Of a stretch of 64,000 nt of DNA, positions 44,110-54,396 are shown piece after piece (position 1 is the stretch's first letter; the number at the start of each line of letters is the position of its first letter). Origin of the DNA: Begonia masoniana (taxonomy: Eukaryota > Streptophyta > Magnoliopsida > Cucurbitales > Begoniaceae). A model generated the notes under the pieces. It made no database searches and had not been told where the DNA came from. It saw nothing but the letters and a program-made list of their open reading frames with translations. The stretch is from contig CM039509.1 of NCBI GenBank assembly GCA_022432975.1, forward strand, positions 26,686,510-26,750,509. Direction: 5' to 3'. Both the position numbers and the translations under genes were made by a program.

Positions 44110-46285
44110 ATGGCTGAAGGTACGAGATCTCAAGCATCGCAACATCTGATTGTGGAAGAATGCCAAATTAGCCAGTCACGAACAACAATTATCCCAGGTA
44201 AATGCAGTGTTAAAAGAAATCAGCGTGAAGTTAACCTCCATGGAAGGACAAATTGAACAGCAAATTCGCAATCCAGTTATTGTTCCGTTGGAGACATCCT
44301 GTAATAAAGATAAGAATGTTGACAATTTTGCAGAAAGTAGCTACAAACCAATTCGATCAATCAAATTAGATGTTCCACGATTCAACGGGGAAGATTCTAA
44401 TGGATGGATTTTTAAGGTCGAGAGGTTTTTCGATTACCATGAAGTAGATGATACGCAGAGGCTAAACATCTCTTCATTCCATTTAGATGGTATTGCGCTC
44501 CAGTGGTTCCAATGGATGCATAGAAACGGAATGATAACGACTTGGAAGAATTTTCTTCCAGCTTTAGCGGCTCGTTTTGGGCGATCTGAATATCGGGATT
44601 TACAAGGAGAGTTGTCGAAATTAACTCAAACGACAACAGTAGTTGATTTTCAAAATCGATTTGAGTTCCTGATGAATCAAACAGTGGGCATTTCTCCTTC
44701 TTTCTTACAAAGTTGCTTCGAATCTGGGTTAAGAAGTGATATTCGGAAAGAGGTACGTGCCTTGAAACCAGTTTCCTTAGATCAAGCTATTAATTTAGCT
44801 AAACTCATGGAAGATAAGTTGAATGATTATGAAGGAAGATATTCTGGTTCACGATTTCCATATCAACAGCCAATGAAAATTAACAATACAAATCCTCCAT
44901 TACTTCCAATGCCAATTAGACAGCAAAATTCTTCTTCCTTAAATGTGAAATCTTCAGATTTACCAGTTAAGCGTTTAACACCTACTGAAATGATGGAAAG
45001 AAGAGAGAAAGGTCTCTGTTTTAATTGTGATGAGAAATTTCACAGAAATCACAAATGCAAATCAAAACTATTTGTATTGTTGGTGGATGATGAAGAAGAT
45101 TTTACCAATGACAAAGATACAAGTACACGTTTTGATTCAATTGAACTGAATGATACTAAAGCTGAAACTTCAGAATTACCAGCTATCAGTTTGCATGCAT
45201 TAGCTGGACAACATTTTCCAAGAACTATCCGGTTCAAGGGATCTATTGAAGGAAAAACAGTGCATATATTAGTGGATGGAGGATCCACTCACAACTTCAT
45301 TCAAGACAGGCTTGTCAGTCAATTAAAATTAGTTGTACATCCTTCTAAACACTTTAAAGTGTTAGTAGGCAGCGGAGATACATTAGCATGCACAGGTTAT
45401 TGTTCTCAGTTGCAAGTAAAAATTCAAGATCAAGTATTTTGCATTGATTTTTATGTGCTGCCAGTGCAAGGCACCGATTTAGTGCTGGGGGTTCAATGGT
45501 TAGAACTTTTGGGACCAATATTAACAGACTATAAGACTCTGGAGATGCAATTCAATTGGAATGGTGAAACTGTAGTCCTTCAAGGAGAGAAACTACAACT
45601 ACCATCAACCATTCAAGTAAATCAATTGAAGAAATTAAAGAAATCTGGAGCAGTATTTCAATACTTTTGTCTCCAATCGACTTTGTTACTTTCTGAATCT
45701 GAAAACATCAAGGTACCAAATGAATTGCATGAATTAATTCAGAAGTATGATGCTGTTTTTCAATCTCCAAAGGGATTACCTCCAAGCAGAATGATAGACC
45801 ATCAAATTCACCTACGACCCAATTCAACACCTGTGAGTGTTAAGCCATACAGGTACCCGCATTTTCAAAAGACCGAAATTGAGAAGCTTGTTACTGACAT
45901 GCTTAAAGCAGGAATTATTAGACCCAGCCGCAGTCCATTCTCCTCACCGGTTTTACTGGTTAAAAAACGTGATGGTACACGGAGATTTTGCATTGATTAT
46001 AGAGCATTGAATAGCTTAACTGTACCGGATAAGTTTCCTATTCCGACTGTTGATGAACTGCTTGATGAATTACATGGTGCCACAATTTTTAGTAAAATTG
46101 ACTTACGAGCAGGTTATCATCAAATTAGAATGGATCCGAATGATATTTCTAAAACGGCATTTCGGACTCATGAAGGTCATTACGAGTTCTTGGTAATGTC
46201 GTTTGGGTTGACAAACGCATCGGCAACTTTTCAGAGTGTGATGAATGAAACTTTAAAACCATTCTTGAGGAAGTTTGTTATTGTT
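44110..46285 (+). pseudogene. Element G gag, protease and RT (first part)
   Basis: An ATG at 44110 is one base out of frame with the long open frame starting by 44150. Capsid region: [19 protein letters not shown] near 44367. Zinc knuckle variant [14 protein letters not shown] near 45020, typical of Reina/Galadriel-type chromoviruses. Protease [12 protein letters not shown] near 45270, RT start [11 protein letters not shown] near 45780, [10 protein letters not shown] near 45993, [13 protein letters not shown] near 46090, [13 protein letters not shown] near 46198. The frame is lost at a long T run just before the catalytic motif. Confidence 0.9.
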
Positions 46286-47286
46286 TTTTTTTTTGGACAT
46301 TTTAGTTTACAGCAAATCGATGAAGCAACATGTGGCTCACTTGGAGGACGTTTTATTGTGTTTACTGCAGCATATGTTGTTTGCGAAACTCAGCAAATGC
46401 AGCTTTGGTCAAGATTCGATCGAATATTTGGGCCATGTTGTGTCAGCCAATGGAGTATCTCCTGATCATGGCAAAATTTCTGCTATTTTGGAATGGCCAG
46501 TACCTACAACCATAAAGCAATTGCAATCTTTTCTTGGCTTAACAGGTTACTACAGGAGATTTATTCGTCAATATGCTACAATAGCAAGTCCATTAACCAC
46601 TTTATTACAGAAAGATGCTTTTAAATGGAATGCAGAGGCAGAACAATCTTTTAATGAGCTTAAGAGTGCCATGTCTTCAACTCCGATACTTGCTTCACCA
46701 GATTTTTCGAAGCAATTCATTGTGGAAATAGATGCTAGTGGAGTGGGAGTTGGAGCTGTCTTAATTCAGGATAAGAATCCGATTGCTTTTTTTTAGCAAG
46801 AAATTGTCCTAAAAAATGCAAAACAGCAGTACCTATATTAGAGAATTATATGCAATCACTGAAGCAGTAAAGAAGTGGAGACAATATTTGCTGGGAAATG
46901 TCTTCACTATCAAAACAGATCAAAAAAAGTATACGAGAATTGATGTCCCAAGTAATTCAAACTCCAGAGCAGCAAAAATTTCTTGTCAAATTACTAGGAT
47001 ATGATTTTAACATCCTATACAATCCAGGAAAAAAAAATATTGTTGCTGATGCTTTGTCTCGCAAATTCAGCAACTCAATCGAGGAGAATTTTACATATGT
47101 TGCCTTGACAGCGCTAAGGTGTGACTTGTTAGATAAATTGAAGAATGAAACTCAATTGTTGCAGGACATGAAGGAGTTATGTCAGAAAATTGAGCAGGAA
47201 CCTCATGCTCATTTGAACTACAGATTGCAAAATGGCCTTATTCTGCATAATGGCAGAATAGTTTTAAGCAAATACTCTACTCTTCG
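46286..47286 (+). pseudogene. Element G RT end and RNase H
   Basis: A T-run expansion changes the expected FFDDILVYSK to a frame reading [11 protein letters not shown], so one catalytic Asp is lost together with the frame. Downstream: [32 protein letters not shown], RNase H EIDASGVGVGAVL near 46728, a frameshift near 46795, YAITEAVKKWRQYL near 46850, and IVADALSR near 47040. The coding sequence then runs into the HGRIVLSKYST-type linker, where solo LTR H is inserted after TCTTCG. Confidence 0.88.
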
Positions 47287-47979
47287 TGTAGCACCCGGTT
47301 CTATTGAACCGAATTCAACTAACCATTTATAATGTGAGGATTTGGGAGAAAATGATGATTAGGTTAATTAATAACTATGCAAGGGCAAAAGAGTAATTAG
47401 CATTTTGAAAAGTGGATAATGTATTTAAGGAAGGGTTTAATGAGGTTTAGCCGCCACTGTTCCCTCATTTCTCCTTTCTCGGTATTCAGCTCAGGCTCAG
47501 CAGAACTCCAGGCGATTCTCCTCTCCGATCCTCATTCCTCAACTAGGTGAGTTTTCCTTTCGTTCTCTTGAGATTTTAGTGGTTAGATAGCAGAGGGAGC
47601 GCAATGTGTGAGTATTATGTCGATATTGTGAGTGAATGGAGTTCGGGTTTAGTACTGAGCTGAGAGTGCACGATGACCAGAACTTCCAAACTAGCTCCTT
47701 AGGTTTCTGAATGATGTAGGATACGGTTAGTGGTAATCTAATCGGTATTCTGCTTTTGAAATTAGGTGGGCAAGGCTTCCAGAGTAGTTGAAACCGAGTG
47801 ATTTCCAGGAGACCAAGTAAGTAATGTTTGCTTGTGCCTTCGGGCCTACATCACAAAACGATAGGTTTGTATTTACTTGGATGTGTTTGTATGTCATGCA
47901 TCATGTTTTCAAAATGTATACGAAAATGAATTTGAATACATATTGGTATGGAGAGGATTGAATGTGATGAAACAGCAAA

Positions 47980-48195
47980 GTGAATCAGATTTACTGTTAA
48001 GGGAATTAATCCGCCCCTTAATGAGACAGTGGATATAAATATACTTTGGAAGAGCTGATCCAACTTCCAATTTCACAGGGGGATCTGAACATGTGAATCA
48101 GATTTACTGTTGAGGGAATTAATCCGCCCCTTAATGAGTCAGTGGATATATACTTTGGGAGAGTTGATCCAACTCCCAATTTCACAGGGGAATCT
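47980..48195 (+). repeat. Two ~108-bp hairpin repeats in LTR H
   Basis: Units GAATCAGATTTACTGTTAAG ... TTTCACAGGGG. Copy 1 pairs TTGGAAG with CTTCCAA; copy 2 pairs TTGGGAG with CTCCCAA, a compensatory A-T to G-C change. A second stem pairs TTAAGGG (or TTGAGGG) with CCCCTTAA. Confidence 0.8.
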
Positions 48196-48729
48196 GAATC
48201 AGAAACGATGAATGAACAACTGAGATGAGAAAGTAGAAACTGCACGTTTAGGAGTTTATGTTTCAGTAATTCATATCACTTCTGCATTACTTACTTAGCA
48301 TTAGGCTAATAGATGAGTTTTGTGATGTAGGTGAAGACGTGACAGCAGGTGTGTTTACTGAGTTCACTGAGGACTAGTCGGGTTGGAGGAGTACACCTAT
48401 TCAATGTACTGGCAGCTGACGAGGCGGTTTAACTGATGTCGGTGGTTGTGAAGATTTAGTAGACAATGGATTCAATTTGAGTATGTTAAACCTCCTGATG
48501 AAAATAGTTGCTTGGATGTTTTCTAAAACATTTTCAGACTCTTTTGATAATAGTATTCTGTTGGTTTCAATACTGGATTTTACCTGGACTTGGGTAACGC
48601 AAGGATTTGAATTGTTTTCTGAATGTTTTAATGAATAGGACAAGTCCTTACAACAGTTGTGTTGTTCTGGTATAGGTTATAAGAAGTTGAAATGTTGCTC
48701 TGTTTTCTATCGTTGAAACTGTGAGTTTT

Positions 48730-48942
48730 GTCTATCGGTAGGAAGTGTTAAATTTTCTACCGGCAGATGCTGTCGTAAGGCTATCGGTAGAGGATATTAG
48801 TTTTCTATCGGTAGGAGTAGTTTGTTTCTATCGGAAGATGTCTTCAGTAAAGCCATCGGAAGATGTGGTCCGTTTTCTATCGGAAGATGTCTTCCGTAAA
48901 GCCATCGGAAGATGAAGTCTATTTTTCTATCGGTAGATGAAG
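48730..48942 (+). repeat. TATCGGTAG/ATCGGAAGATG repeats in LTR H
   Basis: Repeated 20-30 bp units built on ATCGG(A/T)AGATG. They resemble the ATCGGATGATG units of the B-like LTR (12800-13020) and the ACCGGCAGATG units at 54410-54660. They resume after the Cassandra array with ATCGGAAGAG. Confidence 0.75.
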
Positions 48943-49024
48943 TGTAACGACCCCGTTTCCCAGCAAGATATTGTCCGCTCTGGGGATTGGGCCGCAGCCC
49001 AATCTCCTCCCTCACGGCTTTGTT

Positions 49025-49130
49025 TGGCGAGAACTTCCCGGAAGGTCACCCAACCTGGAATTGGCGCCGCCGAAGCACTTTAACGTCGGAGTTCTTATGG
49101 GATCCGTTGTCAATCGGTGCTCCAAAACGC
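49025..49130 (-). ncRNA. 5S rRNA-like core, Cassandra LTR 1
   Basis: Minus strand shows GGATCCCATAAGAACTCCGA, then AAGTT...GTGCTTCGGCGGCG, then GGTTGGGTGACCTTCCGGGAAGTTC. This aligns with the 3' two thirds of plant 5S rRNA, including most of the internal control region. It is embedded in an LTR, not in an rDNA array. This copy has a CGGCGGCGCC change where the others read CGGCGAGAGC. Confidence 0.85.
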
Positions 49131-49477
49131 GTCTTACTATTTAGGGAGGGATCTCTTACATATGTTGCATTTCCACATACTATCCTCAAGCGCTGTGGGA
49201 TTGGGACGAGACCCCCTCTTTACGACCCGGCACCTTCCGGCTCGCGCTCGCGGCGGACGTACCGCCATCCGGGTTCCGGTTCGTGCAGCCCATCCGTACC
49301 ATACTTACATGATCCGGGTCATCACAATCACCCCCCCTCGTCGGCCCACGTCCTCGTTGGCCACAATTCCAGTTGGTAAGGCTCTGATACCATTTGTAAC
49401 GACCCCGTTTCCCAGCAAGATATTGTCCGCTCCGGGGATTGGGCCGCAGCCCAATCTCCTCCCCTCACGGCTTTGTT

Positions 49478-49580
49478 TGGCGAGAACTTCCCGAAGGTCA
49501 CCCAACCTGGAATTGCTCTCGCCGAAGCACTTTTAACTTCGGAGTTCTTATGGATCCGTTGTCAATCGTGCTCCAAACGC
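49478..49580 (-). ncRNA. 5S rRNA-like core, Cassandra LTR 2
   Basis: Same 5S-like segment with AAGTTAAAAGTGCTTCGGCG (A-box-like) and GGTTGGGTGACCTTCGGGAAG; one C/G is deleted relative to LTR 1 in the CCTTCCGGG part. Confidence 0.85.
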
Positions 49581-49925
49581 GTCTTCTACGTTAGGGAGGG
49601 ATCTCTTACATATGTTTCATTTCCACATACTTCCCCAAGCGCTGTGGGATTGTGACGACCCCCCTCTTTACGACCCTCACCTTCCGGCTCGCTCCGCAAA
49701 GGCTGCACTAACCCGCCCTCCGGGTTCCGGTTCGTGCAGGGGCCATCGTACCATACTTACAGATCCGGGTCATCACAATCACCCCCCCTCGGGTCCACCC
49801 TCGTTGGCCACAATTCCGTTGGGTATAGGCTCTGATACCATTTGTAACGACCCCGTTTCCCAGCAAGATATTGTCCGCTCTGGGGATTGGGCCGCAGCCC
49901 AATCTCCTCCCCTCACGGCTTTGTT

Positions 49926-50030
49926 TGGCGAGAACTTCCCGGAAGGTCACCCAACCTGGAATTGCTCTCGCCGAAGCACTTTTAACTTCGGAGTTCTTAT
50001 GGGATCCGTTGTCAATCGTGCTCCAAAACG
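49926..50030 (-). ncRNA. 5S rRNA-like core, Cassandra LTR 3
   Basis: GGATCCCATAAGAACTCCGA, AAGTTAAAAGTGCTTCGGCG and GGTTGGGTGACCTTCCGGGA are all present; this is the best-preserved of the four. Confidence 0.85.
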
Positions 50031-50373
50031 CGTCTTACTATTTAGGGAGGGATCTCTTACATATGTTTCATTTCCACATACTTCCCCAAGCGCTGTGGGA
50101 TTGTGACGACCCCCCTCTTTACGACCCGTCACCTTCCGGCTCGCCCGCGCGGACGTACCGCCATCCGGGTTCCGGTTCGTGCAGCCATCGTACCATACTT
50201 ACAGATCCGGGTCATCACAATCACCCCCCCTCGGGGCCCAACGCTCCTCGTTGGCCACAATTCCAGTTGGGTACAGGCTCTGATACCATTTGTAACGACC
50301 CCTCATCCCAGCAAGATATTGTCCGCTCTGGGGATTGGGCCGCAGCCCAATCTCCTCCCCTCACGGCTTTGTT

Positions 50374-50475
50374 TGGCGAGAACTTCCCGAAGGTCACCCA
50401 ACCTGGAATTGCTCTCGCCGAAGCACTTTTAACTTCGGAGTTCTTATGGATCCGTTGTCCAATCGTGCCGTCCAA
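50374..50475 (-). ncRNA. 5S rRNA-like core, Cassandra LTR 4
   Basis: Same segment as LTR 2, with small differences just outside it (CAATCGTGCCGTCC). Confidence 0.85.
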
Positions 50476-50784
50476 AAAGCGTCTACATGAGGGGAGGGAT
50501 CTCTTACATATGTTTCATTTCCACATACTTCCCCAAGCGCTGTGGGATTGTGACGACCCCCCTCTTTACGACCCGTCACCTTCCGGCTCGCCCGCGCGGA
50601 CAGTACGCCCTCCGGGTTCCGGTTCGTGCACTCGGACCATACTTACAGTCCGGTCATATCACTGAAGTGTTTATCTTCCATCGGAAGAGTAGTTCATTCC
50701 ATCGTAGATGTACATAGAAAGTTTGTCTTTAGCGACCGATACTGTGTAGTTTAATCCACCAACTGAAGTTGGAAAATCAATTTA

Positions 50785-50915
50785 TCTGGCTGACGTCATC
50801 GGCAGATGCAGTCTACCGAGTGATGTCTTTTATCTTTCATTTTGCTGACGTCATCGGCAGATGCAGTCTACCGAGTGATGTCTTTTATCTTTCATTTTGC
50901 TGACGTCATCGGTAG
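50785..50915 (+). repeat. Tandem 55-bp repeats with TGACGTCA in LTR H
   Basis: Units GCTGACGTCATCGGCAGATG ... TCTTTTATCTTTCATTTT. TGACGTCA is at 50791-50798, 50846-50853 and 50901-50908. This palindrome is a canonical bZIP (TGA/CREB type) site. Confidence 0.85.
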
Positions 50916-51253
50916 AAGCCTGCTATGTTCTGTTTCGGTTTCTTCCGTTGACTTTATTCATCGGCAGATGCGTTTGACTTCTGCGACCCCTCTAGTATTT
51001 CATGATCAAATCCTCTATTTCTTTTTGGCCGATTATTCCTTAACGTTTCAAACGACTATTTTAGCAAATGCTTCACAGTTTTGTTTAACTCCATTATTGT
51101 TCAAATGATTTCCGCTGCAAGTTTTAAACGTTTTGAAGCTGTGGGTAAGGTCAATTTTGACTTGTAAGCGAAGTTTTAAATTTTGGCCAAAGTTTCCGAG
51201 TCATATGCAAGTTTTGTGTAACGAACCGGGTTCAGATAATTCGGGGCGTTTCA

Positions 51254-52638
51254 CTTCGTCAAGAGCTTATTCGAGAATATCATTCTTCGTTTTTTGGAGG
51301 ACATGCAGGTATTTTTAGAACTATTAAACGACTTCACTCTCAATTTGAATGGCCAAAGTTAAAAGAGGAAGTTCAGCATTTTATTAAAACTTGTCCAACT
51401 TGTCAATAGACAAAATATGAAACAACCAAACCTGTAGGGTTATTACAACCCTTGGACATTCCTGCTCAGATTTGTGAAGATTTATCAATGGATTTTATCA
51501 ATGGATTACCAAATTCAAATGGGTATACAGCTATTCTTGTTGTTGTGGATAGATTATCCAAATTGGCTCACTTTGTAGCTCTTACTGCGGGGTACACAAC
51601 AACTAAGATTGCTGAAATTTTCTGTCAGCATATTTGTAAGCTGCATGGAATCCCCAAAACAATTGTAAGTGATAGAGATCCAATTTTTCTGAGTAAATTT
51701 TGAAAGAATTGATGAAGTTAAGTGGTACTCAATTACGGTATAGCAGCTCTTACCACCCTCAGACAGATGGTCAAACGGAGGTAACTAATCGTACTCTTGA
51801 ACAATATTTGCGTTGCTTCAGTTTGGATCAACCGAGTTTGTGGGCAAAATTATTACATTGGGCAGAGTATTCATATAATACTTCTTATCATTTTTCTATT
51901 GCTATGTCTCCGTTTGAAGCAGTTTATGGTAGACCAATTCCTTCAGTTTTGGCATATTCAAAAGGAGCATCTAATGTGGAAGCAGTGGATTTTGCGTTAG
52001 ATAAACGTCAAAAGCTTTTGCATCAGCTCAAGGATAATTTGAATCAAGCTCAAAATAGAATGAAGATGTTTGCTGATAAAAGAAGAACTGACCGTTGTTT
52101 TGCAGTGGGCGATTTAGTTTGGGTCAAACTTCACCCATATAAACAGACTTCTGCAAAGAAATGTTCTTATTCAAAACTCAGTAAACGGTTTTATGGTCCT
52201 TTCAAAATTCTGGAAAGTATTGGGTCAGTGGCTTATCGTTTGCAGCTACCTGCGGAAGTAAGAATTCATGATGTTTTTCATGTTTCGCTGCTCAAAGCCT
52301 TTCGAGAAGATTCTAGTATCCATTTCACGCCATTGCCAAAAAATTTTATTGATAATCATCCCATCATCGAACCTGTCGCAGTATTAAATTCAAGATGGAT
52401 TCAAACTGATGAAGGTAAAAAGCTGCAAATTTTAGTTCAATGGGCAGATTCGCCATTGGAAGATGCTTCTTGGGAATTTATGAATGAATTTTGTCATAAT
52501 TTTCCAAAATTTAACCTTGAGGGCAAGGTTAATCTTTCAGAGGAAGGTAATGTTACAGCTCAACTTAGCGATGGAAGATTACAGCAGAAGAGAGAAAGAA
52601 GAAAGCCCAGCTGGATTAATGATTTCATTTGTAATTGA
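51254..52638 (+). pseudogene. Element G integrase and chromodomain
   Basis: Continues the split pol: integrase zinc finger (H-x-H then CPTCQ), a stop at about 51408, SMDFINGLPNSNGY near 51487 with Asp intact, SDRDPIF near 51670, a TGA at 51703 where Trp is usual, HPQTDGQTE near 51758, YGPFKILESIG near 52193, VFHVSLLKAF near 52275. A chromodomain (LNSRWIQTDEG ... LVQWADSPLEDASWE) follows near 52385-52480. The frame crosses into the 3' LTR at 52551 and ends SWINDFICN-stop, so roughly 30 residues are LTR-encoded. Chromodomains of this type bind histone methyl-lysine. Confidence 0.9.
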
Positions 52639-52815
52639 AATAAAAAATACAGTTACAACCGTTAATAGAAAACTGCTGTAAGAAATATAAAGAGAGAAAT
52701 AATACAAAGAGGAAGGTAGGAAATATTCAGAAAAGTTCTCTCTCTCAATCTTCTTCTTCTTCTTCTTCTTTTTCTTAGCTCTGTTAGCCCTGTTACTGGT
52801 AAAATTACCGTAACA
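52551..52815 (+). mobile_element. 3' LTR of element G
   Basis: A 265-bp LTR, TGTTACAGCTC to ACCGTAACA, preceded by AGAGGAAGGTAA (PPT-like) and followed by TSD GTTAT (52816-52820). Confidence 0.93.
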
Positions 52816-53006
52816 GTTATGTCTTTTGTCGTCTCTTCCATTGTCTTAATTTGGTGATGAGACAAGAGGAAAAATGGGACAAACGACGACGACGACGCAG
52901 ATGACGATGATTTAGGGGAAGATGACGAAGGAACTGTGCCAACAAACTTCGATGTTCCACGAAGGAACACATAATTTCTCTTACCTAACATCATTAGCCT
53001 CTTCAT
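52816..53006 (-). pseudogene. FD: FD-like bZIP gene, start of exon 1
   Basis: From ATG at 53006 (or the in-frame ATGs at 52994 and 52991) the minus strand encodes a basic start, then a Ser-rich tract (SSSSPKSSSSASSSS) and MEETTKDIT, which corresponds to the MEEVWKDIN block of FD proteins. At the TSD GTTAT the frame runs into element G; removing G and one TSD copy makes it continue into LSSLHDHN at 43830. The distance from the predicted start to the right TIR is only about 25 bp, so little or no native promoter is present. Confidence 0.83.
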
Positions 53007-53031
53007 ATCAAAGTAATCCGAGTATTAAAAG

Positions 53032-53186
53032 TCATTTTTTACTTTTTAAACACAGATGCAAGCACACATGTAATTTTTTAATCACTATTTAACTGATTGA
53101 GTAGATTTACTAATAGTAGATAATTTGATGTTTGAATTAATGAAAAAAATTATCAGTGTTTTATTTGATCTTTATTTGATCTTTAC
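53032..53186 (-). repeat. Right terminal inverted repeat (~155 bp)
   Basis: Inverted counterpart of 42787-42960, ending TTGATCTTTAC; here GATCAAATAAA is duplicated. TSDs are not clear: CAAATAGGG on the left and CAAATTTAA on the right share only CAAAT. Confidence 0.62.
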
Positions 53187-54296
53187 AAATTTAACACATA
53201 TGCATTTTAACTTAAATTAAATGACAGGATAAATTGTTTCCAATTGATACATTAGGGCTTAATTTATGCAAAATATATGTTAAAGTGTTTTCGATAATAT
53301 TTTCTAATATGATGAGATTAAAATTAAGTTTGGTCCTACTATTAATAATTTTCATAATTATTTTATTAATACATGGGCGACAGAAAAATAAATTCTCTAC
53401 AAAGATGTTTATAATAAATTTAAATTACAATAAATGTAAAATATTATATTGGCAAATAAATTCTCCAAATAGCTTTGTCCAGTTATCGAAACAAGGGGTG
53501 AGCAAAACCGACTCGGTCAGAAGAACCGGATCAGAACCCATATATTTAAAATTGAAATAAAATATATTGCTCGTCTCTCTTAAAATCGGACCTAATCAGA
53601 CCATGATTACCCTAATCGAAACTCCATTGCAGCCGGATTGACGCAGGGGCAGAGACGGGCGGAGGCCTAGAGAAGGAGACGGAGTTTGAACTTTGACCTG
53701 AAGGGAATAGCGTATCCAGCGGTTCCCAAGGTTAAAAATACGTGAGTTAATGATTACTACGCCATTATACGCAATGAGAGCAACAAGTTCCACCATCCTT
53801 AACTTGTTGCGTTTATTTTGACAAAGTTAGGAGATTACCAGTGATAAGCAATGAGCACGTGGACACAAACAGGAGAATAGCAACTTTTCTCTCAAGTTTT
53901 AGTGTTTTCGAACTATAAAAAATGGGTTTGAATAATATATGCTTTGAAATCTCAAAAAACAGATTGGACAGCAACAAGATAGGGAAATATTAAACTATCA
54001 GAGACATAAAATTCTATTATACTCAGTAAAAATGAGACAGACGAAAGAGGGAGAAAGAACAAGGCAAGAACTCATTCCGAAAACAAATTTCAATCCCCCG
54101 GTTCACAACTGGTTTTTTTTAAAAAAATTGTAGTTTTATATAGTCAGATCTTCAACAGCGGAAGACAAAACCATTCTTTCATTCCATAAGCAAGACAGAA
54201 GGATAGCAGGAAGAGACCTTAACTAAGAAGAGACGAGACAAGGAGGAAGTCGACGGGCTGGGAGACGTTTGGCAAATCGAGGAGGGGGGGAAGCTC
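53187..54296. other. AT-rich region without recognised features
   Basis: No coding similarity or RNA gene is seen. The sequence deteriorates into low-complexity A/T before the gap. Confidence 0.4.
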
Positions 54297-54396
54297 NNNN
54301 NNNNNNNNNNNNNNNNNNNNNNNNNNNNNNNNNNNNNNNNNNNNNNNNNNNNNNNNNNNNNNNNNNNNNNNNNNNNNNNNNNNNNNNNNNNNNNNN
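54297..54396. other. Assembly gap (100 N)
   Basis: Exactly 100 Ns, the usual placeholder for a scaffold gap of unknown size, so continuity across it is not proven. Confidence 0.98.

Larger units (their letters stand above)
48943..50662 (-). mobile_element. Tandem Cassandra TRIM array (four LTRs, three internal units)
   Basis: Four LTRs (48943-49326, 49395-49777, 49843-50219, 50291-50662) alternate with internal segments of about 70 bp. Each internal segment holds a PBS (minus TGGTATCAGAGC at 49381-49392, 49829-49840 and 50277-50288) and a G-rich PPT (complement of ATCACCCCCCCTCG). On the minus strand each LTR carries a 5S rRNA-like core, the hallmark of Cassandra. There is no coding capacity; it would rely on other elements for mobility. 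TGAAG flanks the array at 48938-48942 and 50663-50667. Confidence 0.9.
47287..51253 (+). mobile_element. Solo LTR H in element G
   Basis: TGTAGCACCCGG at 47287 to GGGGCGTTTCA at 51253, with TSD CTTCG at 47282-47286 and 51254-51258; the element G pol frame continues after the second TSD. Without the Cassandra array it is about 2.24 kb. Leader-like sites: CTAG/GTGAGT at 47547, TTAG/GTGGGC at 47765, middle segment 47766-47816, CCAA/GTAAGTAA at 47817, GATGTAG/GTGAAG at 48330. Confidence 0.87.

Noticed and set aside
49025..50475. Genuine 5S rDNA cluster
   Set aside because: Only part of 5S is present, each copy lies inside an LTR followed by a PBS and PPT, and the spacing (about 450 bp) is set by the TRIM structure. 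Cassandra explains all of it.
52662..53006. A separate small Ser-rich protein gene crossing 52816
   Set aside because: The frame right of 52816 is FD exon 1; left of it the frame runs into the element G LTR by accident of insertion.
42778..53195. 9-bp TSD proving a Mutator-like element
   Set aside because: CAAATAGGG and CAAATTTAA share only five bases; too weak to assign the superfamily.
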